From Lachnospiraceae bacterium UBA6987 (lineage in GTDB: Bacteria > Bacillota > Clostridia > Lachnospirales > Lachnospiraceae): a stretch of 61,986 nucleotides of DNA. Location of the stretch: positions 1 to 61,986 of the forward strand of contig DJYD01000019.1 of NCBI GenBank assembly GCA_002449955.1, in the 5' to 3' direction. The notes below the pieces were generated by a model. It did no database searches. It worked only from the letters and a program-made list of their open reading frames with translations, and was not told the origin of the DNA. Position numbers and translations under genes: made by a program. Every line of letters begins with the position of its first letter. Positions within the stretch are counted from its first letter, which is position 1. This document shows, one piece after another, positions 19,001 through 25,648 of the stretch.

Positions 19001-19388
19001 GTGGGGATATGGGAAAGCTATATCACAGTCCACAAAAGACTTAATAATTCGATCTTTAAAAAACTCTTCATATTTCAACGAAACAATAAAGAAATCACTG
19101 AATGGATTAAAAAAATCTTCGGTTGATAAACTAAAAGTTTCTATGAATTTTACAAGCGGCGATTTATTTTATAGTATAGGTAAAATTGACTTTTATTTAT
19201 CTGGTTCAAAGAAAAATGGGAAGTGGACTGTAACCATAACAGGAAGCGATATATATAACTTTGACAATATCAGGTCGTTCTCAAAACTATCTTTTGGGAA
19301 TGCTGCAAATGACTTGGGATGGGCAATGCAAAAAATTGGGATGATTGTTCCGTTTACGTGGTCAATATCATTTTCATATACTTATTAA
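13035..19388 (+). CDS. Secreted YD-repeat/Rhs polymorphic toxin with variable C-terminal tip A
   Basis: A 2117-residue protein. A Sec signal peptide spans 1-31 (ends AAHAAG), followed by an acidic Asp/Glu-rich segment to about 110. A DNRLRE-type domain lies at about 370-560. YD repeats start near 700 and are interrupted by one or two jelly-roll, carbohydrate-binding-like modules at about 895-1215. More YD repeats follow, and the RHS core lies at about 1812-1900, ending GRFINAD. After that point the DNA turns sharply AT-rich and the last 217 residues are a unique tip (FNETIKKSLNGLKKSSVDKL, then SDIYNFDNIRSFSKLSFGNA). The tip is probably a toxin released from the Rhs shell; no known catalytic motif is recognised. 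A lipoprotein gene follows 11 bp later as likely immunity protein. Full-length copy; all downstream copies are fragments. Confidence 0.9.
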   Translation: MSRHSFFSRVLSFLLSIILVLTLFDPAAHAAGFPEDETLQMPDQVVIDDPSDIEDEYAFPYEELSEGDDEHTDLEEAEIAAEEGIVFSPEVIDQDISEPVPSPYDEAVTEACDNTIVSELPEKRDTDTIQFRLSDGSISAAIYSYPVHEKDAEGVFQEIDNRLTLEKGADGFSYYSRSGLHDKVLFAEVPEDGRLITIETEKGYIRWGLTGIGEGVKPAVLSPVSIPEGYSLLVPKSAGDHLQYSDILPFIHADYRILGQTIKENIVLEAPEALEALDEGLFFRLGMEGYSAVQTDEKTVTLLDPDGMETYQISAPVMTDAAGTHSTELSLSIEAQEDGSFLVRLLPDPNWLSSEDRTFPITIDPSLAYLIGGYSGISASTTFSSVPGFTETNYLECGRSNQYGNLRGVFKINTLPSLSEADTVIDARITFVVETYSAYGSSHLGPVTANLHPLTESVNVGTVTWNSLQGKYSSIVTDSETVLPADMSTSAHPRVTWDITKTVKDWYLSGNNYGCAMISENESASTIRLVTFYSVTSTNDQTILPVFQMTYLNQEGLEPYLSYHSSGSDTMGTISVSDFSGNLVYTYDDISMSGAYMPISLSHVYNASQKANANPVGASHMLFGKGMRLNVGMKVTTSSVNGYPYKLTDADGTVHYFSLKSGTSGAEGSVYVKEFDTNTKLTKTSTGYTLEDGGNISYTFNSYGYLKTITDITNGKTQTIGYGTGQLAKVTDGGGRIVSFTYNSDDYLTGITDPAGRTTTYAYDANGCLSTITRPDGSTVTLNYTAKGGGYLISKITDIDGSSVEITYYNSAPYRVKQLLEKSSSGGEGRRLIWTYNAGETTITDRQGRSETMLFDNSGHTVCIRDNAGGAVSGNYNNSNDNKKHALIYASSMQGSVTNYLVNHGFENSSLSWGNYNSSNTEGSYALDTGTVYEGTKSLKLISTGSAASFGIYETAVIPDAPGKSVTLSAYIYYEDYTPSTGGFYFNIRYKNAAGSWVHNYSHLMQKVTGWHRESWTISIPEDASSDSIQAAIVFYKQVGTCYIDSVQFEEGAVSNRYNMLENGHVRNTAGTARPGYWSGSGLESSDAVIAEGHAGLGYQMTGNSQTAKYIYQNVPVKNGASGDSYVFGVWAKADSIAKVGLYKNNNRYFAVRIRFIKSDDTYTESFFSFEAKTPNWQYLSGTATASSAYVKVQVALLYNYQKNTVVFDDICLFRERYGDRYTYDSEGRVTKVTDQAGLVTSYTYLASGRPEVSKITYPDGTVVNYSYNTTNHRLTSVTDSSGRAVNYSYDSNGNPTAATTTTGGKTISSPVNAYSGAYLSSVTDPFGNVTSYSYTQSKGTLNSLTNAKSVMTNYTYNANNDLLTKVKTGSSEVRYNYTNRRLTSLVHNTVSASSGDVTYNLQYNAFGTQTAVKVGTQSLVSYTYASNNGDLTKTQYGNGQYLTPTYDSLGRVSKLSYNGNDIYEYYYGSNGKVGLIKDLAQGISWRYEYDQAGRPISLTGPGKERHTYNYSSSTGELISDIITNEQGSSTYGTYYTYGPYNGTSGERMLQKITMHGSRVKVLYDYDDFYRSAKTVLFNNNYTLNTSYTWRAGSGSNRTSYMPSGQTEVVKDANGNTIATKSLNYTYDVLGNIETIAEGGTQRQKYYYDSLNQLIREDNLDLNQTIVYSYDLGGNLTSTAVYPYQTGATVTGTATTTNTYTYGDSNWKDKLTAYNGSSITYDAIGNPTSYYNGYTFTWQKGRQLAGATNGTNTVSYTYNNDGYRTSKTVNGTLVQYTLEGSQVRFEKNGSLYLWYYYDASGAPVAFSMQGTPVLYFYRKNLQGDVTGVYKGSTGALLVSYVYDAWGKVTATDVAGTSESADVLTYNPYLYRGYRYDAETGLYYLNSRYYDPETGRFINADDVELLLTDSGYIRQYNLLAYCYNNPVNMVDHRGTIPDWVITGVIHLQLTITPLGWARYYTAKTILFGAGNAFLAARGYSVARTLYNHGMWGYGKAISQSTKDLIIRSLKNSSYFNETIKKSLNGLKKSSVDKLKVSMNFTSGDLFYSIGKIDFYLSGSKKNGKWTVTITGSDIYNFDNIRSFSKLSFGNAANDLGWAMQKIGMIVPFTWSISFSYTY

Positions 19389-19399
19389 GGGGGAATGAT

Positions 19400-19834
19400 A
19401 TGAAAAAAGCAATATGCATGATTATGGCTACGGGGCTGGTTTTGATGCTGACAGGATGTAACGGAAAAATGTCGGGTATGCCGAAATACGAAACTAAAGA
19501 ATGTTATTTCGGAAAAGGTTTCCAGGATTATACTGATTATTGTAAATACTTTTACAATGAATCAACGGTCAACGCGTTCAAGACCCATTTAAAATACAAG
19601 AAAGTAATGAGTTTTGACATCGAAGAGGTCAAGAGCTATTTTGAAGACTTTGAAGAATGGGTCAAATTCGAAGATTATTATGAAAAATATGATTTTGATT
19701 ATTCAACACAAGTAAAAGAGGGAGATTATTATTATATTTTCGAAAAAAACGGTTATGCAAAATACCATAATTATGATGTTTATTATGTTGATATGAATAA
19801 CTGTATCCTGTACTATATTCACTCAAATAATTGA
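19400..19834 (+). CDS. Small lipoprotein, likely immunity protein for tip A
   Basis: A 144-residue protein with a lipoprotein signal MKKAICMIMATGLVLMLTGC (lipobox LTGC) and an acidic, Tyr/Asp/Glu-rich mature domain. The start at 19400 has AAGGGGGA upstream. It is 11 bp behind the Rhs gene and shares the AT-rich composition of the tip. Position suggests it neutralises tip A outside the membrane, in the way membrane-anchored immunity proteins block colicin M-type toxins (analogy only). No family was recognised. Confidence 0.7.
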   Translation: MKKAICMIMATGLVLMLTGCNGKMSGMPKYETKECYFGKGFQDYTDYCKYFYNESTVNAFKTHLKYKKVMSFDIEEVKSYFEDFEEWVKFEDYYEKYDFDYSTQVKEGDYYYIFEKNGYAKYHNYDVYYVDMNNCILYYIHSNN

Positions 19835-19960
19835 ATTTTGAGACTGTAAAGGAGCACCTGATGCTCAGAAATATCCATGACACTGGCTCTTCTGACTGAG
19901 ATATACCAAGGGAAAAACCTTGGATTTTCAACAAAAACGACTTGATTATATGAGGAGGGA

Positions 19961-20013
19961 AACACACAGAAACAAAAGTATTACTACGACAACCTGAACC
20001 AACTGATCCGAAC
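19961..20013 (+). repeat. Decayed fragment of the Rhs core
   Basis: About 50 bp resembling 17949-18003 of the large Rhs gene (AAGTATTACTA, GAC, then CAACTGATCCG), with several changes and no reading frame. It sits just before the HINT-nuclease module and marks it as another displaced Rhs tip. Confidence 0.55.
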
Positions 20014-20071
20014 TTAAAACCAGGCACTATAACAAAACCAACTGATTTGTGATGCATCAGTCGATGGGTTT

Positions 20072-20785
20072 ATGATGGGAGCCATAACAGGCGCGGTAAC
20101 CGCTGCAGTGACATCGAATGCATGTTTTGTAGCAGGGATGGTAGTACTGACTGGACTCGGAAAAACGGCAATAGAAAGCATCCGGGCCGGCGATAAGGTA
20201 TGGGCATGGAACGAGAAAACAGGAAGTATATCACTTAAAACGGTTCAGGAGACCTATGTCAAAGAAAGCAACGAACTGGTCCACCTGACGATTAAAGGCG
20301 AAGAGATCATAATGACTCCCGGACATCCTTTCTACTCTCCGGTGAAGGGATGGGTCAAGGCGATTGACCTTCGGGCGGGTGATATCCTTGTCCTGATGGG
20401 CGGAGAATATGTTACCCTTGAGCTTATCCAGCATGAGATACTGGAAAGCCCTGCCAAGGTCTATAATCTCAATGTTGATGAGGATCATACTTACTTTGTA
20501 TCAGCTAATGGAGTGTTGGTACATAATTCATGTGGAGGCGAAACTAAAGCCGCCGAATATGGAAGAGAACAACATAAGAAATGGGATTATGGCCCTGGAG
20601 TTGAAAAAGAAACGCATATTGGTCCTGGAGCACGGGTAGATGGTTATGACTTGGCACATACAACCATATATGAATTAAAGCCAAATAACCCTAGAGCCAT
20701 TAAAAGAGGCATGAAACAATTATCAAGGTATCTAAACCTTTTAGGAGACGAATGGAAAGGAGTGCTCGTTCTTTATGATAAATAA
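20072..20785 (+). CDS. Displaced toxin: pretoxin HINT domain fused to a PD-(D/E)XK-like nuclease
   Basis: A 237-residue protein. Residues 15-152 form a HINT autoprotease of the pretoxin type: it opens with CFVAGMVVLTGLGKTAIESI, contains TPGHPFYSPVKGW, and ends with HTYFVSANGVLVHNS, where self-cleavage would free the effector. Residues 155-237 carry GREQHKKW, GARVDGYD and IYELKPNN, a D-x(n)-E-x-K arrangement of restriction-endonuclease-like toxins. The reading frame is open a little further upstream (GAT at 20051 onward), but the Rhs shell is missing and no good ribosome site precedes the ATG. It is therefore probably a silent cassette, now detached from its carrier. The following gene overlaps it by 11 bp as expected for immunity. 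Confidence 0.78.
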   Translation: MMGAITGAVTAAVTSNACFVAGMVVLTGLGKTAIESIRAGDKVWAWNEKTGSISLKTVQETYVKESNELVHLTIKGEEIIMTPGHPFYSPVKGWVKAIDLRAGDILVLMGGEYVTLELIQHEILESPAKVYNLNVDEDHTYFVSANGVLVHNSCGGETKAAEYGREQHKKWDYGPGVEKETHIGPGARVDGYDLAHTTIYELKPNNPRAIKRGMKQLSRYLNLLGDEWKGVLVLYDK

Positions 20786-21158
20786 GCAGCAGATTATACT
20801 GGAAGCAAAAGAAAAACTAAAACAGTTAGGATTTCGTAAGAATAAGAATTATTGGTACCGTTACGACAATGAGTGGATTTGTTGTTTCTGCATACAAGGT
20901 TCCCAGTGGGATAGAGAAAACTATTATATTAATATCGGGATGGCTAATCGTCGTGAGTCGGGTTCTTTTCCTACTGAATTGAATTGGTTATGGAGACATA
21001 GATGCCGAGTAGACAATGAAGAATTAAATATTCCATTAGTTGCGGCTTTAGAGCAACTTGAAGAGTATTATAAAAACTTTTGTATAGATAAAGACATGAA
21101 TAGGTTTTTGAAAGAAAACAACGCAAAGTGGGTTGTGCAGTTATGGGACATAGGGTAG
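20775..21158 (+). CDS. DUF4304-like putative immunity protein
   Basis: A 127-residue soluble protein with the pattern LKQLGFRKNKNYWYRYDNEW, followed by a Gln-containing strand and YYINIGMANRR. This resembles DUF4304 proteins that often follow polymorphic toxins. The start overlaps the toxin end by 11 bp. No signal peptide or membrane segment is present, consistent with protection against a nuclease acting in the cytoplasm. The family link is by eye. Confidence 0.65.
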   Translation: MINKQQIILEAKEKLKQLGFRKNKNYWYRYDNEWICCFCIQGSQWDRENYYINIGMANRRESGSFPTELNWLWRHRCRVDNEELNIPLVAALEQLEEYYKNFCIDKDMNRFLKENNAKWVVQLWDIG

Positions 21159-21228
21159 TAGAATTGCAAATATCCAAGAAAGCATCTGAAATGAATTTGC
21201 ACGATAGGGGACTAAGATAAATAAGACA

Positions 21229-21284
21229 GGGGACGGCTCTATGTCTTAAAGAAGGAAAGGGAAAAATGACAGAGAACCGTCTCC
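21229..21284. repeat. REP-like imperfect inverted repeat
   Basis: Left arm GGGGACGGCTCTATGTC (21229-21245) and right arm GACAGAGAACCGTCTCC (21268-21284) pair at 14 of 17 positions around a purine-rich 22-nt loop. GGGGACGG(T/C)TCT-type arms are typical of short REP/Y1-transposase-associated elements in Clostridia. No transposase is present. It ends 6 bp before the next Rhs core copy begins. Confidence 0.55.
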
Positions 21285-21548
21285 ACATTTACGAACACCT
21301 ATACCTATGGCGACAGTAACTGGAAGGATAAACTGACTGCGTACAACGGAAGCTCCATCACTTATGACGCCATAGGCAATCCCACGAGCTACTACAACGG
21401 ATACAGCTTTACCTGGCAGAAGGGAAGGCAGCTTGCGGGCGCTACGAACGGGACGAATACCGTCAGCTACACCTACAACAACGATGGCTACCGGACTTCC
21501 AAGACCGTAAACGGAACACTGGTTCAGTACACGCTGGAAGGAAGCCAG

Positions 21549-22637
21549 GTGCGGTTCGAAAAGAACGGCTCCCTGTACTTGTGGTATTACTATGATGCAA
21601 GTGGAGCCCCTGTAGCCTTTTCCATGCAGGGAACGCCAGTCCTGTACTTCTACCGGAAGAACCTGCAGGGCGATGTGACCGGTGTTTACAAGGGCTCTAC
21701 CGGAGCGTTGCTTGTCAGCTACGTGTATGACGCCTGGGGGAAAGTGACAGCGACAGACGAAGCCGGCACCACAGAGAGTGCGAACGTCCTGACCTACAAC
21801 CCGTATCTCTACCGCGGATATCGCTACGATTCAGAGACGGGACTGTACTATCTGAACAGCCGGTACTATGATCCCGAGACCGGAAGGTTTATTAATGCGG
21901 ATGGGTTCGTCAGTACGGGGCAGGGCATTCTCGGGAACAATATGTTCGCGTATTGTTTAAATAATCCCATAAGTTTACTTGATAAAGATGGCAATGCCCC
22001 AGAGCTCTGGCAGGCGTTTGTGAGTGTTAGTTCAATAGTATGCGGTCTTCTGTTATCAACAACTGGTGTAGCGGCGCCTATTGGTGCAACAATGGTTTCA
22101 GCGGGAACTGCTTCACTAATTATGGGATCATTAACTGAATCGTCAGGTGGATTATATGCTGATGGATGGAATGCAGGTCTGCTTGGAGGAGCTTTATCAG
22201 GTTTTGGGGTTGCATATGGTGGACAATATCTTGTTGCCGCATCGGAAAAGGCTGCTTCGAGTGGAGAAGTTTTGTCAAATATGGTAAAAGGATATTCTGT
22301 TTCGTATGCATTTGGCGTTACTGGTAATATGGTGAGTGATGCGCTAATTGAGAAGGATGATTATAAATTTGGGAAATCTTTAGTTGGTTCACTCTATTCT
22401 GGTATACCAAACATGATAGGAGCACTTGGTTATAGTGCGTCAACTGTAACAACATTAGCAGGAAATACCGCACCTTATAAAACACTTGCAATAGGAATAT
22501 CTGCTAGCACACAGACAGTGTCGGATGGCTTGAATTATTACTTGCCTTATGCAGTAAAAAAGGTGCGGAATAATTATATGCGCATAAAACAATATAGATA
22601 CCTTCAAAGCCGATTGATTACTGAGTTGGGATGGTGA
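21549..22637 (+). CDS. Displaced Rhs core with C-terminal tip B
   Basis: Homology to the large Rhs gene begins at 21291 (equivalent to about 18123). The frame is open from 21270, but no ATG with a ribosome site exists; 21549 is merely the first GTG. Residues 1-120 are the Rhs core ending GRFINAD, followed by a new tip of about 240 residues starting GFVSTGQGILGNNMFAYCLN. This tip is rich in Gly, Ala and Ser with several hydrophobic stretches (SSIVCGLLLSTTGVAAPIGA, GLLGGALSGFGVAYGG), which would fit a membrane-active toxin. It lacks a signal peptide and shell, so it is likely a silent reserve. A two-helix membrane protein overlaps its stop. Confidence 0.75.
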   Translation: MRFEKNGSLYLWYYYDASGAPVAFSMQGTPVLYFYRKNLQGDVTGVYKGSTGALLVSYVYDAWGKVTATDEAGTTESANVLTYNPYLYRGYRYDSETGLYYLNSRYYDPETGRFINADGFVSTGQGILGNNMFAYCLNNPISLLDKDGNAPELWQAFVSVSSIVCGLLLSTTGVAAPIGATMVSAGTASLIMGSLTESSGGLYADGWNAGLLGGALSGFGVAYGGQYLVAASEKAASSGEVLSNMVKGYSVSYAFGVTGNMVSDALIEKDDYKFGKSLVGSLYSGIPNMIGALGYSASTVTTLAGNTAPYKTLAIGISASTQTVSDGLNYYLPYAVKKVRNNYMRIKQYRYLQSRLITELGW

Positions 22638-22639
22638 AC

Positions 22640-23131
22640 ATGAAAAAGAATCAAATTTGTTTTTTTCAAAGATCAATTTCCTTGCCTTATGTTCTCTTGG
22701 TCCCTGGCTTTATTATAATCGGTCTGGGGGGAGTTTTATGGATCAGTAAAAAATATCTAGGAGAGGCGTTTTGGTCTATATTAGTGCTGATTGTTGTTTT
22801 AGAAGCTCTAATTGTTCTGCTATCACCAGATATTTTTGCGCGGGTGATTATTGATGAAAATGGAATGCGAAGCAAACTGTTTTGCATAACATTGTGGAGT
22901 ATAGAAAAACCGGAAGATGTAATACAATTAAGCAAACAATTCAATTATATGCGAATAATGTCATATAAATTGATAATTCCGCCTAAAGAAAAGAATGATA
23001 TGAATGTCAGAGATAAAAGGCCGAGAACAGTTTATATAGAGGTCTCCGAAAGAAGTACACATTACCTCGAACGGTTCATTGGTATGAAGAGATTTAGACA
23101 TATGCTTTTCAAAAACACTTCCGCTTTTTGA
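22640..23131 (+). CDS. Two-helix membrane protein, likely immunity for tip B
   Basis: A 163-residue protein. Two adjacent membrane helices lie at about 15-35 and 43-65. A cytosolic PH-like domain follows (RVIIDENGMRSKLFCITLWS, then YKLIIPPKEK and VYIEVSER). The start at 22640 is 2 bp after the tip B stop; an ATG at 22631 would overlap it. Its position right after the tip and its AT-rich composition suggest immunity. No named family was recognised. Confidence 0.6.
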   Translation: MKKNQICFFQRSISLPYVLLVPGFIIIGLGGVLWISKKYLGEAFWSILVLIVVLEALIVLLSPDIFARVIIDENGMRSKLFCITLWSIEKPEDVIQLSKQFNYMRIMSYKLIIPPKEKNDMNVRDKRPRTVYIEVSERSTHYLERFIGMKRFRHMLFKNTSAF

Positions 23132-23185
23132 GTGGTGCTTATTTGGACTGCGACGGTTTTCTGACACTGGCCGCCAGGCGAACAT

Positions 23186-24106
23186 ATGGGTGTTTTATTT
23201 GCTTTTCTGGCTTACCTTGTGGCATTTTTTTTAAGGAACAGAGAAGGGCTCATATGGCCGGTTGTCGTCTTTTCTGGAATTAGTTTTTTCAATTTATTCA
23301 TGTACAATTTGCCTCGCGTTTCATATAATGATTCAGAAATCGATGTGTTATCCTTCATGTATAAAAGGAAAAAATTCTCGTATGAAGATATCAGCGGTAT
23401 AAAATGGGGCAAGAATGGGGACTATGTCTTATACTTAAGAGATTTTAAACTATATGTTGATGAAACTGCTATAGGAAATATCGAATTCCTCAGACAAGTC
23501 TTTCAGAGAAGAGAAGAACAGCTTCACCAAAGAATACCGGAAATGAAAGACAAGTTGTTCCATGGGTACTTTGTTAATGCAAGGGAACTGCTGATTGCTT
23601 ATATGCTTGTTCCTGCTTTTCTAACAGTGTGTTTCTTTGCAATTCTTTTCAAGGGTGAAATAGGAAAGTATCCGGAGAATATGAACGCCATTTCAATGCA
23701 ATTTGATACATGTATTGCAGAGAAGGAAGAACTCCTACTATCGAATAATACCATATCTTTAAAAACCAGAAAGTGCGATGCAGACACGGCTGTTAGCATC
23801 ATGGGAGCTGTTGAGCAAAAGAAAACTCTGACAATCAACTATGTAAAGAGCAGTGAATCCTTAAAAAGGAAAGAGGGGATTGATGGGATCATCTGGTCGT
23901 TGTCTGATGGACCCGATTTGTTAATATCTGCAGAAGAAACGCTTAGAGTCAGGGACGCGTCTGTCATACAAATCATGTGGTTATTGGGCGTAGCGGCGTT
24001 TATTGGGTGGATACTATTATTAGCTGTTTGCTATGTTTTAAATGATGCTCCACGGTACAAAAAGCTTGTAAAGATATTGGTAAAAAAAGAAAACTGGCGA
24101 TTCTGA
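23186..24106 (+). CDS. Membrane protein with PH-like domain, putative orphan immunity protein
   Basis: A 306-residue protein. Two N-terminal helices span about 1-40. A PH-like cytosolic domain follows (EIDVLSFMYKRKKFSYEDIS, DYVLYLRDFKLYVDE). A third helix lies at about 138-158, then an extracytoplasmic region, and a fourth helix at about 258-283. No toxin precedes it directly; it follows another putative immunity gene, so it may be left over from a lost module or be a second component for tip B. Its last 60 bp are duplicated at 26311-26380. Confidence 0.55.
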   Translation: MGVLFAFLAYLVAFFLRNREGLIWPVVVFSGISFFNLFMYNLPRVSYNDSEIDVLSFMYKRKKFSYEDISGIKWGKNGDYVLYLRDFKLYVDETAIGNIEFLRQVFQRREEQLHQRIPEMKDKLFHGYFVNARELLIAYMLVPAFLTVCFFAILFKGEIGKYPENMNAISMQFDTCIAEKEELLLSNNTISLKTRKCDADTAVSIMGAVEQKKTLTINYVKSSESLKRKEGIDGIIWSLSDGPDLLISAEETLRVRDASVIQIMWLLGVAAFIGWILLLAVCYVLNDAPRYKKLVKILVKKENWRF

Positions 24107-24112
24107 CTGGTG

Positions 24113-24198
24113 ACTTCGAAGACTGTACTTTTAACAACTATACCCTTAACATCAGTTACACCTGGCGAGCGGGGAGCGGATCGAACCGCACTTCCTAT
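24113..24198 (+). repeat. 5' part of the third Rhs core copy
   Basis: Matches about 17752-17838 of the large Rhs gene (GACTGTACTTTT, then GGGAGCGGATCGAACCGCAC). The copy continues into the next reading frame. Relative to the full gene it lacks the segment equivalent to about 17915-18300. Confidence 0.75.
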
Positions 24199-25056
24199 AT
24201 GCCATCCGGGCAGACGGAAGTGCTGAAAGACGCGAACGGGAATACCATAACTTCAAAATCGCTCAGCTATACTTACAACAACGACGGCTACCGGACCTCC
24301 AAGACCGTCAACGGAACCCTGGTCCAGTATACGCTGGAAGGCAGTCAGGTACGATTCGAAAAGAACGGCTCCCTGTACCTGTGGTATTACTATGACGCAA
24401 GCGGAGCCCCTGTTGCCTTTTCCATGCAGGGAACGCCAGTCCTGTACTTCTACCGGAAAAACCTGCAGGGTGATGTGACCGGTGTCTACAAGGGCTCTAC
24501 CGGAGCGTTACTTGTCAGCTACGTCTATGACGCCTGGGGGAAAGTAACAGCGACAGACGAAGCCGGCACCACAGAGAGTGCGAACGTCCTGACCTACAAC
24601 CCCTACCTCTACCGGGGTTACCGCTACGACAGAGAAACCGGACTCTACTACCTGAACAGCCGCTACTACGATCCTGAGACCGGAAGATTTATCAATGCGG
24701 ATAGCATTTTGGATTTGAATCATGGTAATCGTGGAACTAATCTTTTTACTTATGCCGTCAACAATCCCCAATCATATAAGGATAAAGCTGGGACAGATGC
24801 GATTCTCATTAATGATTTTGGTGAGGAAGGGATGCCTGTTGTCGGACATGCTAGATTGTTTATACAAGATGAGGCTGGTAATTGGTACTTTACAGAGTTT
24901 GCAGGAAGAAACAAAGGTTTCGTGTTTGAGATGAATTTTCGTATATCTTTATACCTCAAAACTATGATAAAGATGGTAATTTGTTATGATTGGAAAAACG
25001 AGCAGAAAAGCATTTGTTATAATTATCGTCATATTTGTTGCTTATTATTATCTTGA
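24199..25056 (+). CDS. Displaced Rhs core with frameshifted, truncated tip C
   Basis: A 285-codon frame. Residues 1-20 match the Rhs gene near 17838-17905, then it jumps by deletion to YNNDGYRTSKTVNGTLVQYT and continues through the core to GRFINAD (about residue 169). The tip starts SILDLNHGNRGTNLFTYAVN and has GTDAILINDFGEEGMPVVGH and ARLFIQDEAGNWYF. This resembles cysteine-peptidase-like Rhs tips with a Gly-His before a lipid/peptide-binding strand (weak). A one-base loss in the T run at 24936-24939 shifts the frame. With one T restored, the protein would end PQNYDKDGNLL at 24987-24989, forming ATGA with the next gene. The tip is short for a full enzyme, so it is probably defective. Confidence 0.7.
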   Translation: MPSGQTEVLKDANGNTITSKSLSYTYNNDGYRTSKTVNGTLVQYTLEGSQVRFEKNGSLYLWYYYDASGAPVAFSMQGTPVLYFYRKNLQGDVTGVYKGSTGALLVSYVYDAWGKVTATDEAGTTESANVLTYNPYLYRGYRYDRETGLYYLNSRYYDPETGRFINADSILDLNHGNRGTNLFTYAVNNPQSYKDKAGTDAILINDFGEEGMPVVGHARLFIQDEAGNWYFTEFAGRNKGFVFEMNFRISLYLKTMIKMVICYDWKNEQKSICYNYRHICCLLLS

Positions 25057-25648
25057 AGGCTTGCTGTATGCGTCCATGTTTGGACCGTTAGGAGAGTATG
25101 AAGACAAAGAATATTATGAGAAGAAACGTTTCTGTAATTTCGACAGCGGAGAAGAACTGGATGAATTGATTGATGAACTTGGCTTTGTCAGAGAAGAAGA
25201 GTTGACGAATGTGTACATTAGCGACTTCTCTGGACGTTGGAGCACACGCAATTTGTCATTTCAACGCTGTAATATTGTTTTACTTGAGTATCAAATGAAT
25301 GAGAACCGTACTCGGCAGGTGGTTGATTATTTGGTTCATAATGACTTTCAACGCGAGTTTTGTCCTGGAAAAAAGGATCATGAAACGTTTTTTGGGGATT
25401 TCCAGTTTTACTACCGCGTTGAAAGTAATAATTTGCAAACGCTTGTGGCGGTTAACCCGATAGACAATAGGCTGCGGATAACTTGTTTTCACTATAACCT
25501 TGCTCACCATAAATTCGGTAATGAGTATGCTTTTCTTTTTAGCGAATTGAATAACAGAATTACGGCGACGCCTTCTGCTGAGTCAAATCTGTATAACCAT
25601 ATATTGTATGCAACGAGGGAAATATGGACAACGAAGGGGCGACGATGA
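24986..25648 (+). CDS. Single-pass membrane protein, likely immunity for tip C
   Basis: A 220-residue protein with one N-terminal membrane helix (about 8-28, AFVIIIVIFVAYYYLEGLLY) and an extracytoplasmic alpha/beta domain of about 185 residues. Its ATG overlaps the ancestral stop of tip C (ATGA at 24986-24989), the usual arrangement of toxin and immunity genes. It is not similar to a family I recognise. The external domain suggests the toxin acts in the wall or membrane zone. Confidence 0.6.
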   Translation: MIGKTSRKAFVIIIVIFVAYYYLEGLLYASMFGPLGEYEDKEYYEKKRFCNFDSGEELDELIDELGFVREEELTNVYISDFSGRWSTRNLSFQRCNIVLLEYQMNENRTRQVVDYLVHNDFQREFCPGKKDHETFFGDFQFYYRVESNNLQTLVAVNPIDNRLRITCFHYNLAHHKFGNEYAFLFSELNNRITATPSAESNLYNHILYATREIWTTKGRR

